From: Thraustochytrium sp. TN22
Taxonomy: Eukaryota > Sar > Bigyra > Thraustochytrida > Thraustochytriidae
Length of the DNA: 64,000 nucleotides
Direction: 5' to 3'
Assembly (NCBI GenBank): GCA_013306675.1
Contig: JABLUY010000163.1
Coordinates: 25,459 to 89,458 of the forward strand
The notes under the pieces are model-generated. The model had not been told where the DNA came from and did not search any database. It saw nothing but the letters and a program-made list of their open reading frames with translations. The position numbers and the translations under genes were made by a program. Of this stretch, positions 52,421-62,384 are shown piece by piece (within the stretch, counting starts at the first letter, position 1; the number at the start of each line of letters is the position of its first letter).

Positions 52421-52786
52421 TCAGAAGTCTGCCGGGTTCGTGCGCGGCTCGTACGGCTGCTGCTGCTGCTGCAGGATGTAGGCTTCGTGCCAGTGCGGCA
52501 CACCCTCCATGTAGCACTGGCCAGTCGCAATGTCGTAAAAGGGGAGCTCGTCGACTGCGTTCTGGCGCTGCAGCGGCTTGCCAGACGGCGGCATCGCCGC
52601 CGGGGGCGCTCGCTCAGCAAGCACTTGCTGCCGCCATGCGTTGATGTCGCCGCCGTTGTGCGTCGCCAGCATCTGCGCAAATGACTCCTCCCAGTCCTCC
52701 AGCACAGGCTCGGCAGCCGTCTGTGGCTGCTGCTGCTCCTCCTGCTCCTGCTCCTGCTCGGGCTGCTGCTGCTTCTGGCTAGACAT
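52421..52786 (-). CDS. Small Gln/Glu-rich protein, unknown
   Basis: 121 residues from ATG 52786: a Gln/Glu-rich start, a middle helix (EDWEESFAQMLATHNGG) and a tail of normal composition (FYDIATGQCYMEGVPHWHE) before a Gln run. It is transcribed in the same direction as NSRP1 about 235 bp away. Not recognised. The tail makes chance coding less likely. Confidence 0.5.
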   Translation of the reverse strand: MSSQKQQQPEQEQEQEEQQQPQTAAEPVLEDWEESFAQMLATHNGGDINAWRQQVLAERAPPAAMPPSGKPLQRQNAVDELPFYDIATGQCYMEGVPHWHEAYILQQQQQPYEPRTNPADF

Positions 52787-54393
52787 GGTCTGTCTCTTTG
52801 CAGGAACGACCGCTTCTGCCGCTCTACAGTTTCGGGTCTGCAGCCCCGTGCCTCGATCGCGCTGTGCTGCGAGCCTGGACTGGACGCGGCTTTTGCAGGT
52901 CTCGTCAGGTCGCAATGCGAACGATCCACATAGGGGATTCACAAGGGCTCGTTAGAGCCAACAAAGTTCTTGTTGGCGGGCCGTTTTAGGTTGGGAAGCC
53001 CCTGCAGCCATCCACGTTGCGGGTTAGGAAGCTCCCTGCAGCCAGTCCATCGATCGTAGCCGCTGGCGCATGTTGGCTGCCATCGGCCATCCAGAACGAC
53101 CGCCGCTCCCGGGTGTTCATTGGCTCTGCGAAGCCCCGACTTGGTGAGCGGAGCGTATCGCGTCACCCGCCGCCGCAGGCCATCTGTCCAGGGCCGCGCC
53201 CGGCAACCGCCGCACGGGACTTTGGCTGGCTTCGTCGGCCGTCGCCTCGCCGCGTCTCGCTGCGTCTCGCGGCGCCTTGCCTGGCCAGCCAGGACTCGGT
53301 AGGGACTAGGATGGCGTATGGCCCGCGTCGCAGGCACCCGCCGTGGCGCGCCCGACCCCCTCGAACGCCGCCCCCACCTTCCCCTCCATCGCGCTCCTGT
53401 GATCCCCGTGCAGCTCTCGCTAGCTCGCTCGCGGGCGGGAACTCCGTTCGGGGCTCTGGGTCTTTCACCTGCGGCGTCGCCGCTCAGGTCTTTCGCCCGC
53501 GACGCCTAAAAAAGAGGTTGGGTCGCGCGACCCGAGTTCGCCACGGGGGCTGCCAGACAGAACCTGGCAGGCCCGGGCAAGGCTCGGGCTGGCGAGTCGC
53601 TGAGCGGGCTGCTCGTTGAGCGGGCTGCTCCGTATGATAAGATGTAACAGTGGAAGGTTCGATAAGATTGATACGCGAGGAGGAGGTGAAATCCAGGCTC
53701 CGCCCCCGCCAAAACGGCCAACGGGACCTGAAGGGCCCTGAAGGTGTCCAACAGACCGCCCCACCCGCCCTCGCAATTTCTGTGCTCGCACGAGCCGGAG
53801 GCGCGGTGAGGAAAGCCTGAGTCGGGGCGGATTTCTCCACAGCTAGTGCCTGAGTCTAGAGGCTAGACCTAGCTAGTCAAATGAGTTCTTCCGACTCGGA
53901 ACCGCCACTGGCAGGCCGCGCCAGCATGCCGCGCCAGGCCGCGGTAAACGTCGTTCTTGCAGCCTGGAGGTCTCGTAAGGGCATGCGCCTGGTTTGCCGA
54001 TTGGTCGCTACTTTCACGAGCCTGGAAGTTAAGTGGCTGTGAGGGCAAGGACGCACTGCATGAAGGCCAAGTCGGTTGACCCCTACTTCCAGCTTCGCTC
54101 AGGCCCAGGAGTACATGTGGGTGAGCCAAAGGGCAGCCGGACAGACAGCTGCGCTTGACAGATGCTCCCGAACGAAATGCCAGCTGGCTTGCAGATTGCG
54201 AAAACAAAGGGAGGGGGGGCATGGGCAACATGACTTTGTGGAGTGGTCGCTACGCTACTAAAAGGCACGCGGGTGAGTGAGTCGAACGTGGCAGCTGGGC
54301 TCGGCAGCTGGGCATTTGCTTCGCTGTACCTCGCTCGTCTGCTGCGCGTCGCCTCGCTCCGCACTCACCTACCTCTAGATCGACACCAAGGCT
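52787..54393. other. 1.6 kb intergenic region
   Basis: No supportable gene. It holds a short imperfect duplication near 52988-53045 (GGAAGCCCCTGCAGCCA and GGAAGCTCCCTGCAGCCA), CGCTAGCTCGCTCGC near 53420, a GCTAGACCTAGCTAG run near 53863 and CACTGGCA at 53906. Confidence 0.45.
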
Positions 54394-55924
54394 CTAGGCC
54401 TTGGCCTTGTAGGTGGTGCCCTCGCCGTGCTTGTCGATCCAGGCGGAGTTGTCAAAGGGAGCGCCGATCCAGGCCTTCTGGTAGGAGGACTGCTTGATGC
54501 GCTGGGCGTTCTCGGGGCCGGCCTCGGCGCGCTCAGCGAGGTGCTCGTGGTAGTTCTTGATGAGGCCCTGCACGGGCCAGGCGGCGGCGTCGCCGAGGGC
54601 GCAGATGGTGTGGCCCTCGATCTGGCGCGAGATCTCCTCGAGCATGGGGACCTCGCGAGCGTCGGCCTCGCCACCCTCCATGCGCTTGAGGATATCCTCC
54701 ATCCAGGTGGTGCCCTCGCGGCAGGGCGTGCACTGGCCGCAGGACTCGTGGGAGTAAAAGTGGGCGAGACGGCGGATGCCGGCCACCATGTCGAAGCTCT
54801 TGTCGAAGACGGTCACGGCGGCAGTGCCGAGGCCGGAGCCGGCGGCCTTGAGGCCGTCAAAGTCCATGTGAAGGTCGCCAATGTCGTCGACGGCCTTCTT
54901 GGTGAGGAGCGGGACGGAGGAGCCGCCCGGGATGACGGCCTGGAAGTTGTCCCAGCCGCCGCGCACACCGTGGCAGTGGCGGTCGATGAGGTCCTTGAAG
55001 GGAATGCTCATCTCCTCCTCGACGCAGATCGGGTTGTTGACGTGGCCCGAGACAATGAAAAGCTTGGTGCCGGCGTTGCCCTTGCGGCCGAGGCCGTTGA
55101 ACCAGGACGCGCCGCGCCGCAGGATTGTTGGGCTCACCGCAATGGTCTCCACGTTTGTTACAGTCGTCGGGCAGCCCCAGAGGCCGGTGTCCGCCGGGAA
55201 AGGCGGCTTGAGCCGGGGCTTGCCCTGGCGGCCCTCGAGCGACTCAATTGTGGCCGTCTCCTCGCCGCAAATGTAGGCGCCGGCGCCGCGGTGCAGGTAG
55301 ACATCGAAGTCGTACCCGCTCCCGGCCGCGTTCTTGCCGAGCAGGCCCTTCTCGTACGCCTCGAAGATGGCCTTGTCCAGGGTAATGGCCTCGTTGAAGA
55401 ACTCGCCGCGGATGTAAATGTAGGCGGCGCGCGCACGCATCGCGAAGCCCGCCAGCAGGCAGCCCTCGATCAGCTTGTGCGGCTCCTTGCGCATGATCTC
55501 GCGGTCCTTGCACGTGCCGGGCTCCGACTCGTCCGCGTTGATGAGGAGAAAGTTGGGCCGGCCGTCCGTGGCCTTGGGCATGAAGCTCCACTTGAGGCCG
55601 CTGGGGAAGCCAGCGCCGCCGCGGCCGCGCAGCCCACTGTCCTTAATCTCCTGCACGATCCAGTCCGGGCCCATCCACATGAGCTCCTTCGTCTGGTACC
55701 AGTCGCCGCGCTTCTGCGCCGCGCCCACCGACCAGTCCTCCTCACCGTACAGGTTCTGAAAGATCCGGTCCTGGTCGCTCAGGCCGCCGTACGTGCGCGT
55801 GAGCGGCACCTCCTCCGCCGCCGACGACAGCGCGCGCGCCGTCGCGCCGCCGCTGCCGCGCGCCGCCGCCGCCGCCGCCGCCGCCGCGCCGCCGCGCGCC
55901 GGCGCCCGCGCGCAGCATCATCAT
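54394..55924 (-). CDS. NDUFV1: NADH dehydrogenase flavoprotein 1 (complex I 51 kDa), presequence frameshifted
   Basis: Complex I subunit that binds NADH and FMN and carries the N3 iron-sulphur cluster, on the mitochondrial matrix arm. The mature part (54394 to about 55830) is complete: [41 protein letters not shown], and cluster ligands in [10 protein letters not shown] with the fourth Cys in TICALGD. No in-frame ATG precedes it. Three consecutive ATGs at 55924, 55921 and 55918 open a typical mitochondrial targeting peptide ([12 protein letters not shown]) in another frame. The frames meet in a GGC/GCG tract at about 55858-55892, and removing one base would join them. There is no GT dinucleotide between the ATG and the junction, which argues against a GT-AG intron. 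Confidence 0.93.
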
Positions 55925-57660
55925 CCTCCGCCGCCGCGCCGCGCCGCGCTCCAGCCACAGCCGCCGCCGACCGCCTCCGCGCAGGCGCTCCTCCCGCGCC
56001 GAGCGCCGCCGCCGCCGCCCGCCCGCGGCCGCCCGCCCGCGCGCTTTCGAACTGCGCCCGCGCGCGCGCCGCTCGCCCTTCTTTCTCTCTCTCGCGCCGC
56101 CTCGCCGCCGCCCGCGCTGCAGCGCGCGTTCCAGACTGGCCGCGCCGCGCCCGCTCCGCCGCCAGCCGCCGCGCGGCATGCCTGGAACCGCGGCCGAGGA
56201 TAGGGACGTTCTGGGAACGCCGCGTTCTTGCGTTCCGGCCGCTGTTCTCGCGGCGCCGCGGCGCGGTGCGGCGACCTGCAGCGGCTCCTGTGGATGGACG
56301 ACTCGCATCAGAGGACGGAGACCGGGAGCGGAGCGGAGGCGGCCAGGGAGCTGGAGGCCGGGTGCGAGGCTCCAGGCTCGCTTGTGTTCGTTCGTTCGTT
56401 TGCTGGGCTGGCCGGTGACTGCCAGTGTGTTGATTGAGGGCGAAGACGCTGTGATGAGTGGTGATCGTGCGGGAGGGCAAGACGATGCCGAGCCGGCCGT
56501 TCGCGGTGGATTCGGGACCTTGGAAGCAGGGTGGTACCATGGTACCCGAACACCGTGCTCATGATCGCGAGAAGCGTGCTTTGGAAGACCGTGACGGTGG
56601 GCCTTGGTTGCTCGGATTGCCTGGAAAAGAGGCGAGTGTGAGGTAATCTTGTGCTTCTATGAGACCGAATCGGAGCCGCTACAATACTTCGTGGTGAGTG
56701 GGTCGGCAGCAAGCTCTGCCTGCATCCAGGGAGCAGAACCCGGCCCTGTGCATCCTCTGCCCAGGTGTTCATTCCTTGAAGCTTGTCAAGCTCACACCCG
56801 AGATAGGAACGAATGCTTGAGACGAAATGCAAGCGATGCATGTAATCAGCTCCACGTATTTCGAAGCTCTCGCTCCCCCAAGTCGTTGCTTCAAAGTTAC
56901 GCTGGGACAGGTCCGCAACCCATCGTGACCGCACACGCGCGTGGTGTACGAAGCTCTCGCTCCCCCAAGTCGTGACCGCACACGCGCGTGGTGTACATCC
57001 TAGATGATACCGACAGGATTGGGTCCGCCAGCGAGACAGGGTCTGAGGAGATAGTTGTGCCGTGGGCCCAACATGTTGTTGGCGCCCCAGCTCTGGACGA
57101 ATTCCATCGCCAAAAGCGCGCACGAATCCGAGTACCCAGTCGCGACGGCGACGGCAAAGTCGATATGCCCGCACCTTCGTGGCCAGCTGAAGGTCCTCAG
57201 AACCCGATGAGCTTGCAATGGTTGTCATCGCCCCAGTACACAGCGCCTTGACCCGGAACCCGTCGTGTTTCTTGCATGTGCAAGAGCGACGGTCTGCGCG
57301 TGTCGTTGTCGTCGAGCAGTATGGCGATGTGCCATCGATGAGACAAGACTGCTTTAGCTCTGGCAACAACTGAGAGGTTGAGATACTTTCGCGCGGTATC
57401 CTGATCGTGGCGACTGCGTGCTGTCGTGGTCTGCGCTCAGGACGGCCCGGGGCAGGATGGGAAAAACGTATGGCACGACGACGAACGAAGCAGTTCTCGC
57501 GCGCGGAGAGTGAGTGGTACCGTGGCCGCGGCGGCGGCGGCGGCGACGGCGGCGGGCGGCGGCGGGCGGCGTGCTGCTGACGCGCTGCCGACGCAGGCCC
57601 CGCCTGCGCCCCGCTTGCAGAGAGCGTGAACAGTGGCCGGGCTTGTACGCGGCGGCGCAC
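55925..57660. other. 1.7 kb divergent intergenic region with a low-GC island
   Basis: The first part (55925-56640) is GC-rich promoter sequence with TGCCAGTG at 56420. From about 56640 to 57430 composition is clearly lower in GC. It holds two interleaved duplications: GAAGCTCTCGCTCCCCCAAG twice (56863 and 56950) and a 26-bp CGTGACCGCACACGC-type unit twice (56924-56949, 56971-56996). A possible gene remnant lies at 57000-57436. Confidence 0.5.
57000..57436 (-). pseudogene. Possible frameshifted gene remnant in the low-GC island
   Basis: On the minus strand, 57436-57197 is open for about 80 codons with protein-like, non-repetitive composition (QDTARKYLNLSVVARAK, HIAILLDDNDTRRPSL, VYWGDDNHCKLIGF) and then a stop. 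The adjoining 57218-57000 is open in another frame (GHIDFAVAVATGYSD, LLAMEFVQSWGANNMLG). Neither has a good start. Together they look like a decayed coding sequence. No family recognised. Confidence 0.3.
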
Positions 57661-57971
57661 ATGGGCGAGGCCCTGGATGCCGCGGCGGCGGCCTTCGCGC
57701 GCGTGGCGGGCGGCGATAGCGCGGACTGGCGCGGCATTGCGGCGCAGCTCGTGGAGACGGCGCGCGCGTGCCCGTCCGTGGACGCTTTTGCGGCCGAGGC
57801 GGCCAAGTTTGCCCGGGGCTTCGCCGAGGAGCCGCGTGACACGCTCGTGCAGCTGTGGCGCCAGGCCGTGGGCGGCCGCGACGAGGACGACGCCACGACG
57901 CAGCTGGGCAGCCTGGCGGCAAGCACCGTGGATTTCGAGCGCTCCTACTACGATGACGCGGGCGGCGGCGA

Positions 57972-58002
<31 letters not shown>

Positions 58003-60795
58003 GACCCGTTTCTTGGCGACGAGGCCAAGTGGCGAGAGCGGGAGCAGCGGCTGCAGCGAAACCAGCAGCAGGACGAGCCGCGCAAGACGCTGGCGGCGCG
58101 CCTGCACGCGGAGGACCGCGCGCGGCACCAGTCGGCCTGGGAGGACGCTCTCATGTACCGGAGCGGCGTCAAGCGCGGACGCACCTACGACCCGAGTGCG
58201 CAGACCGAGACCGAGGAGCGCGTCGTGGTGCTCGTGCGCAACGTGCGACCCCGCTTTTTGCGCGAGGGCGACCTCGTGCGCAGCCTCGAGGCGGCAGCGC
58301 CCTCCGCGCAGGTCGTGGTCGACGAGAAATGCGACATGGCACAGGCGGCCAGCCACGGGTCGTCGGCCGTCAAGCGCTTGCGCGAGCAGCTCGCGCGTAC
58401 GCGCATGACGCACAAATTCTGGGAGCTGGGCGGCTCCAAGATGGGAGCCGTCATTGGCGAGACCAAGGAGGCCGACTACGGCCAGGACCAGGAGGAAGCG
58501 GCTGACTTTGACCTTGCGAAGCTGCGCGAGGAGGACGAGGCCGCGGCGAAGGCCAAAGCGGACGTCGGTCCGGGCCCGTCTGCTCCCTCGAAATCCTCGT
58601 CGGCAACTCCTCCCTCTTCCTCCTCCTCTTCCTCCTCATCATCCTCTTCGCGGGACGAGATCCGCCGCGTGCGCGAGAGCCTGCCGGTCCGCGGCGTCCG
58701 CGACGAGCTGCTGCGCGTGGTGCGGAGCAACCAAGTCACGGTCGTGGTGGGCGAGACCGGCAGCGGCAAGACAACGCAGCTCACCCAGTACCTGCGCGAG
58801 GACGGCTTCACGCGTGCGCCCGGGGAGGGCGGGCGGCGGCTCATCGCGTGCACGCAACCGCGGCGCGTGGCGGCCATGAGTGTGGCCAAGCGCGTGGCGG
58901 ACGAGGTGGGCTGCCCTGTAGGCGCAGCTGTAGGCTACGCCATACGCTTTGAGGACTGCACGTCGCCCGAGACCGAGATCAAGTACATGACAGACGGCGT
59001 GCTGATGCGGGAGACGCTCAGCAGCCCAGATCTGGACAAGTACGCCTGCGTCGTCATGGACGAGGCGCACGAGCGGTCGCTCTTCACGGACGTGCTCTTT
59101 GGCGTGTTGCGCGGCGTCGTGCAACGCCGCCTCGACTTTCGCTTAATCGTCACGTCCGCCACCATGGACGCCGAGAAGTTCTCGCGCTTCTTCGGTGGGT
59201 GCGCCACCTTCCACATCCCCGGGCGCACCTTCGAAGTGGAGACTTACTTTGCCAAGTCGGTCGTCTCGGATTATGTGGAGGCGGCGGTCAAGCAGGCACT
59301 CGAGGTGCACCTGGCGTCGCCGCCGGGCGACATCCTCATCTTCATGACGGGCCAGGAGGACATCACGGCCACCTGCCAGCTTCTTGCGGACCGCATCGGC
59401 AGCCTGGGTGACGGCGTGCCTGAGCTCTTGCTGCTCCCCATGTACTCGCAGCTGCCGGCGGACCTGCAGTCCAAAATTTTTGATCGTGCGCGCCCGGGCC
59501 AGCGCAAGTGCATTGTGTCCACCAACATTGCCGAGACCTCGCTCACGGTGGACGGCATCCGCTACGTCATCGACTCCGGCATGTGCAAGCTCAAGGTCTT
59601 CAACTCACGCGTCGGCATGGACTCGCTGCGCATCACGCCCATCTCCCAGGCTAACGCGAACCAGCGCGCGGGCCGCGCCGGCCGCACGGCCCGCGGCTAC
59701 TGCTGGCGCATGTTCACCGAGAATCAGTTCGTGCACGAGCTCCTTCCGGCGCAGGTCCCGGAGATCCAGCGCACCAATCTCGGCAATGTGGTGCTGCTGC
59801 TCAAGTCCATCGGCGTCGCCGACCTCCTTTCCTTCGACTTTATGGACCCGCCGCCGCGCGACAACATCGTCGACTCCATGTACCAGCTCTGGGTGCTGGG
59901 CGCCCTGGACGACATGGCCAACCTCACGCCGCTGGGCGAGCAGATGGCCAAGTACCCCCTCGATCCGCCGCTCGCCAAGATGCTCATCTCGGCGCGCGAC
60001 CTCGGCTGCACCGAAGACACGCTCACTGTGGTCTCCATGCTCTCTGTGCCGGAGGTGTTTTACCGGCCGGCCGAGCGCGCCGAGGAGTCCGACCAGGCGC
60101 GCGAGCGCTTCTTCGTGCCGGAGTCCGACCACCTCACGCTCTGCAACGTCTACAACCTGTGCAAGCGCCACCACTTCAATGCGGCGTGGTGCGCCAAGCA
60201 CTTCATCCATCGCAAGGCCGTGCAAAAGGCGCACGAGGTGCGCGAGCAGTTGCAGACCATGCTACCGCCCGCGCCACCCGGCGTGCGCGCCATCGCCGGC
60301 ACACAGGCCTGGGACCTTGTGCGCAAGGCCATTTGCTCCGCGTACTTTGTGCATGCGGCGCGACTCAAGTCCATCACCGAGTACGTTAACCTGCTCACCG
60401 GCACGCCCGCCAGCCTGCATCCGTCCTCTGCCATTTGCGGCATCGGCGAGACCCCAGACTACGTCGTCTACCACGAACTCGTCCTGACCTCTAAAGAGTA
60501 CATGCGCACCGTGACGGCCATCGACCCGCTATGGCTTGCGGAGCTGGGCCCTATGTTCTTCTCCATCAAAGGTCACGAGCAGCTCTCTCGCCACCACGAG
60601 CACGAGGCGGACGCAGCGCAGGCAGCCGCCGCCACGTCCTCCTCCTCCTCCTCCTCCTCCTCCTCCTTCTCCATGTCGCTGAGTAGCTCTAGCGCCGCCA
60701 CGGCAACGGTCCGCGCTGCACCGGGCCAGGACCAGGTGCAGCTGGGAGGCCGCCCGGCCAAGCGCAGTCGCAAGAAGAAGCGCTTCGGCTTGTGA
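57661..60795 (+). CDS. DHX38: Pre-mRNA splicing DEAH-box ATPase Prp16/DHX38
   Basis: 1044 residues from ATG 57661. Prp16 remodels the spliceosome after the first catalytic step. The pre-helicase signature FWELGGSKMGAVIG is diagnostic of Prp16/DHX38. Helicase motifs: I GETGSGKTT near residue 363, Ia TQPRRVAAMSVAKRV, II DEAH near 466, III SAT, V NIAETSLTVDGI and VI QRAGRAGR. The winged-helix, ratchet and OB-fold region ends with HPSSAICGIGETPDYVVYHE. The N-terminal part is shorter than in animals and contains Gly and Ser runs encoded by triplet repeats (57960-58000, 58605-58650), as does the C-terminal Ser run (60637-60670). All ATPase motifs are intact. Confidence 0.96.
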
Positions 60796-60818
60796 TGAAA
60801 ACAAACTTGGAAAACAAA

Positions 60819-60824
60819 AATAAA
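60819..60824 (+). terminator. AATAAA poly(A) signal, DHX38
   Basis: AATAAA 23 bp after the DHX38 stop, in the 70 bp between two convergent stops. Confidence 0.6.
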
Positions 60825-60865
60825 TGGAAGCACCAAACACGCGGCCGTATGATGATCTTCTTACA

Positions 60866-62209
60866 TCAGCGGAGGACGGCTTGGATGAGCGTAAACGCCC
60901 GGTCGTAGTGGCCAGGGCAAGGGTTGCTGTTGGTCAGGCGGTACTGCTTGGTGGCATCCGAGCAGTTCGAGGGCAGCGTGGCGTGGCCCGTAGCGTAAAG
61001 AAAGTCAGGCGTACACTCTGGCGTCAGCGTGACGCCTGTGATGAGGTGGGTGACGTCGCCGTTAGCATCGAAGAGAAGCTTGGGACGCTCGCGCTTGGAG
61101 AAGAGGACGGTGCCGTGCGGGCCGGCAAACTCAATCTCACTGCCAGTCGCGGCAGTCTGGGCCTTGCGCCACGTGTGGCCGTCGGCCGAGTACGAGTGCT
61201 TAATGGAGCCTCGAGGGTGGTCGAACGGCTCCGCGTGCACGAGGCAGTGGAAGTGGCCGCGCTTGTCCACGTACAGGAAAGGGTCCTCCCCGCCGTTGCA
61301 GGAGCCCTTGCTGCGCAGGCGGTACGGACCGCGCCAGTCCGGGCCGACCGACTCGGCCATGGCGAACTCGGAGCGGAAGAGGACGAGCACAGTCCCGTTG
61401 GGGAGGACGACCGGCGACGGGTTGGCGTTGTCACCCACATCAAAGTCCACCTCCGCCTCGAAGAGCTTCCAAGGACCCTCCAGGGTCGGCGAGAAGTGCA
61501 TGGGAAAGGTCCAGCGCGCTGCCGGGTTCCCATCGAGCTGGCGGCGGCTGCGGCGCTGGCGGCTGCGGCGGCGTTCCACGGCCAAAAGATCTGCCACGAC
61601 GCCGCAAGGCGTCGTGCCAGCCTCACAGGAGGCGCCGGCACCGGGTGGTGCTTGGCCCGTGCCGATGTGAAAGAGCAGGAAGCCGTCATGAACCCTTACA
61701 ACCTGCGGGTTGTGCGCCCAGACCGGCACGACCTCCTGCACGCGTGTGTACGGGCCGACAACGTCGTCATCCGCGACGGCGCGTACGATGCGACTGTTGT
61801 GCTGCCACGTCTTGAGCCCGCAATGTTTGACCATCTCCGCCACGAACAGGTGGTGACGCGTCGTGCCGTTGTCGAGGCGTTCACTGAGCACATTTCCGCC
61901 CCAGGTCGCCGTGTCCTGGACGCGCAGCCCAGCGTCCACGCGCGCGGGCGCCAGCGCCAGCTGCCCGCACGCGGGCCCGCTCCAGCCGGCGTCGCACCGA
62001 CACGCGCCCTCCGCGCAGACGCCGTTGAGCTCGCAGTCCAGGTCGCTCGCGCACGCAGCCACGCCCAGGCCCAGGCCCAGGCCCAGGCCCAGGCCCAGGC
62101 CCGCATCCACGCCCAGGCCGAGGCGCAGGGCCGCGACGGCGGCCGCGGCGGCCAGCAGCCGCCGCCAGCCGCGCGCGGCCGCGCCCGCGTGCCTCGGAGG
62201 CGCCGCCAT
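60866..62209 (-). CDS. Secreted EGF-like / five-bladed beta-propeller (GH43-fold) protein
   Basis: 447 residues from ATG 62209. A signal peptide is followed by a Gly-Leu run encoded by a GGGCCT hexamer repeat (62063-62102). One EGF-like module follows (CASDLDCELNGVCAEGACRC, ending WSGPAC). The rest resembles GH43-type five-bladed propellers of protist secreted proteins: TWGGNVLSERLDN, HLFVAEMVKHCGLKTW, VWAHNPQVVRVHDGFLLFHIG, NPSPVVLPNGTVLVLFRS, GGEDPFLYVDKRGHFHCLVH. Blades carry conserved Asp/Asn/Glu residues, but I cannot place the catalytic acid and base with confidence. It probably acts outside the cell on a polysaccharide or as a cell-surface protein. The ends of this gene and DHX38 are 70 bp apart. 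Confidence 0.8.
   Translation of the reverse strand: MAAPPRHAGAAARGWRRLLAAAAAVAALRLGLGVDAGLGLGLGLGLGLGVAACASDLDCELNGVCAEGACRCDAGWSGPACGQLALAPARVDAGLRVQDTATWGGNVLSERLDNGTTRHHLFVAEMVKHCGLKTWQHNSRIVRAVADDDVVGPYTRVQEVVPVWAHNPQVVRVHDGFLLFHIGTGQAPPGAGASCEAGTTPCGVVADLLAVERRRSRQRRSRRQLDGNPAARWTFPMHFSPTLEGPWKLFEAEVDFDVGDNANPSPVVLPNGTVLVLFRSEFAMAESVGPDWRGPYRLRSKGSCNGGEDPFLYVDKRGHFHCLVHAEPFDHPRGSIKHSYSADGHTWRKAQTAATGSEIEFAGPHGTVLFSKRERPKLLFDANGDVTHLITGVTLTPECTPDFLYATGHATLPSNCSDATKQYRLTNSNPCPGHYDRAFTLIQAVLR
62063..62102 (-). repeat. (CCCAGG)n hexamer, signal-peptide Gly-Leu run
   Basis: Nearly seven perfect units inside the coding sequence, encoding alternating Gly-Leu in the signal-peptide region. Confidence 0.9.
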
Positions 62210-62384
62210 CGGGCGCGGCAGCGAGGAAGAGCTTCGGCGTCTGCTGCTGGAGCTGGCTGGTGCTCATCGGCAGGAAGCGCCGCAGTGCCACAACTGCTCG
62301 AACTCCGCGGGTCGGCTCCGTCGCGCGGGCGTCGGCTGCAGGCGCGGGGGTGGGCGGGCGGCGCGGCCGGCGGCGCTCGCCGCC
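62210..62384. promoter_or_regulatory. 175-bp bidirectional promoter
   Basis: The only sequence between the divergent start codons of the EGF/propeller gene and the carrier gene, so both promoters must fit within or overlap it. No TATA box is evident. Confidence 0.55.

Noticed and set aside
56308-58413. 701-codon minus-strand frame into DHX38
   Set aside because: Over DHX38 it is an antisense shadow; only the low-GC part shows protein-like sequence and it is not in a single frame there.
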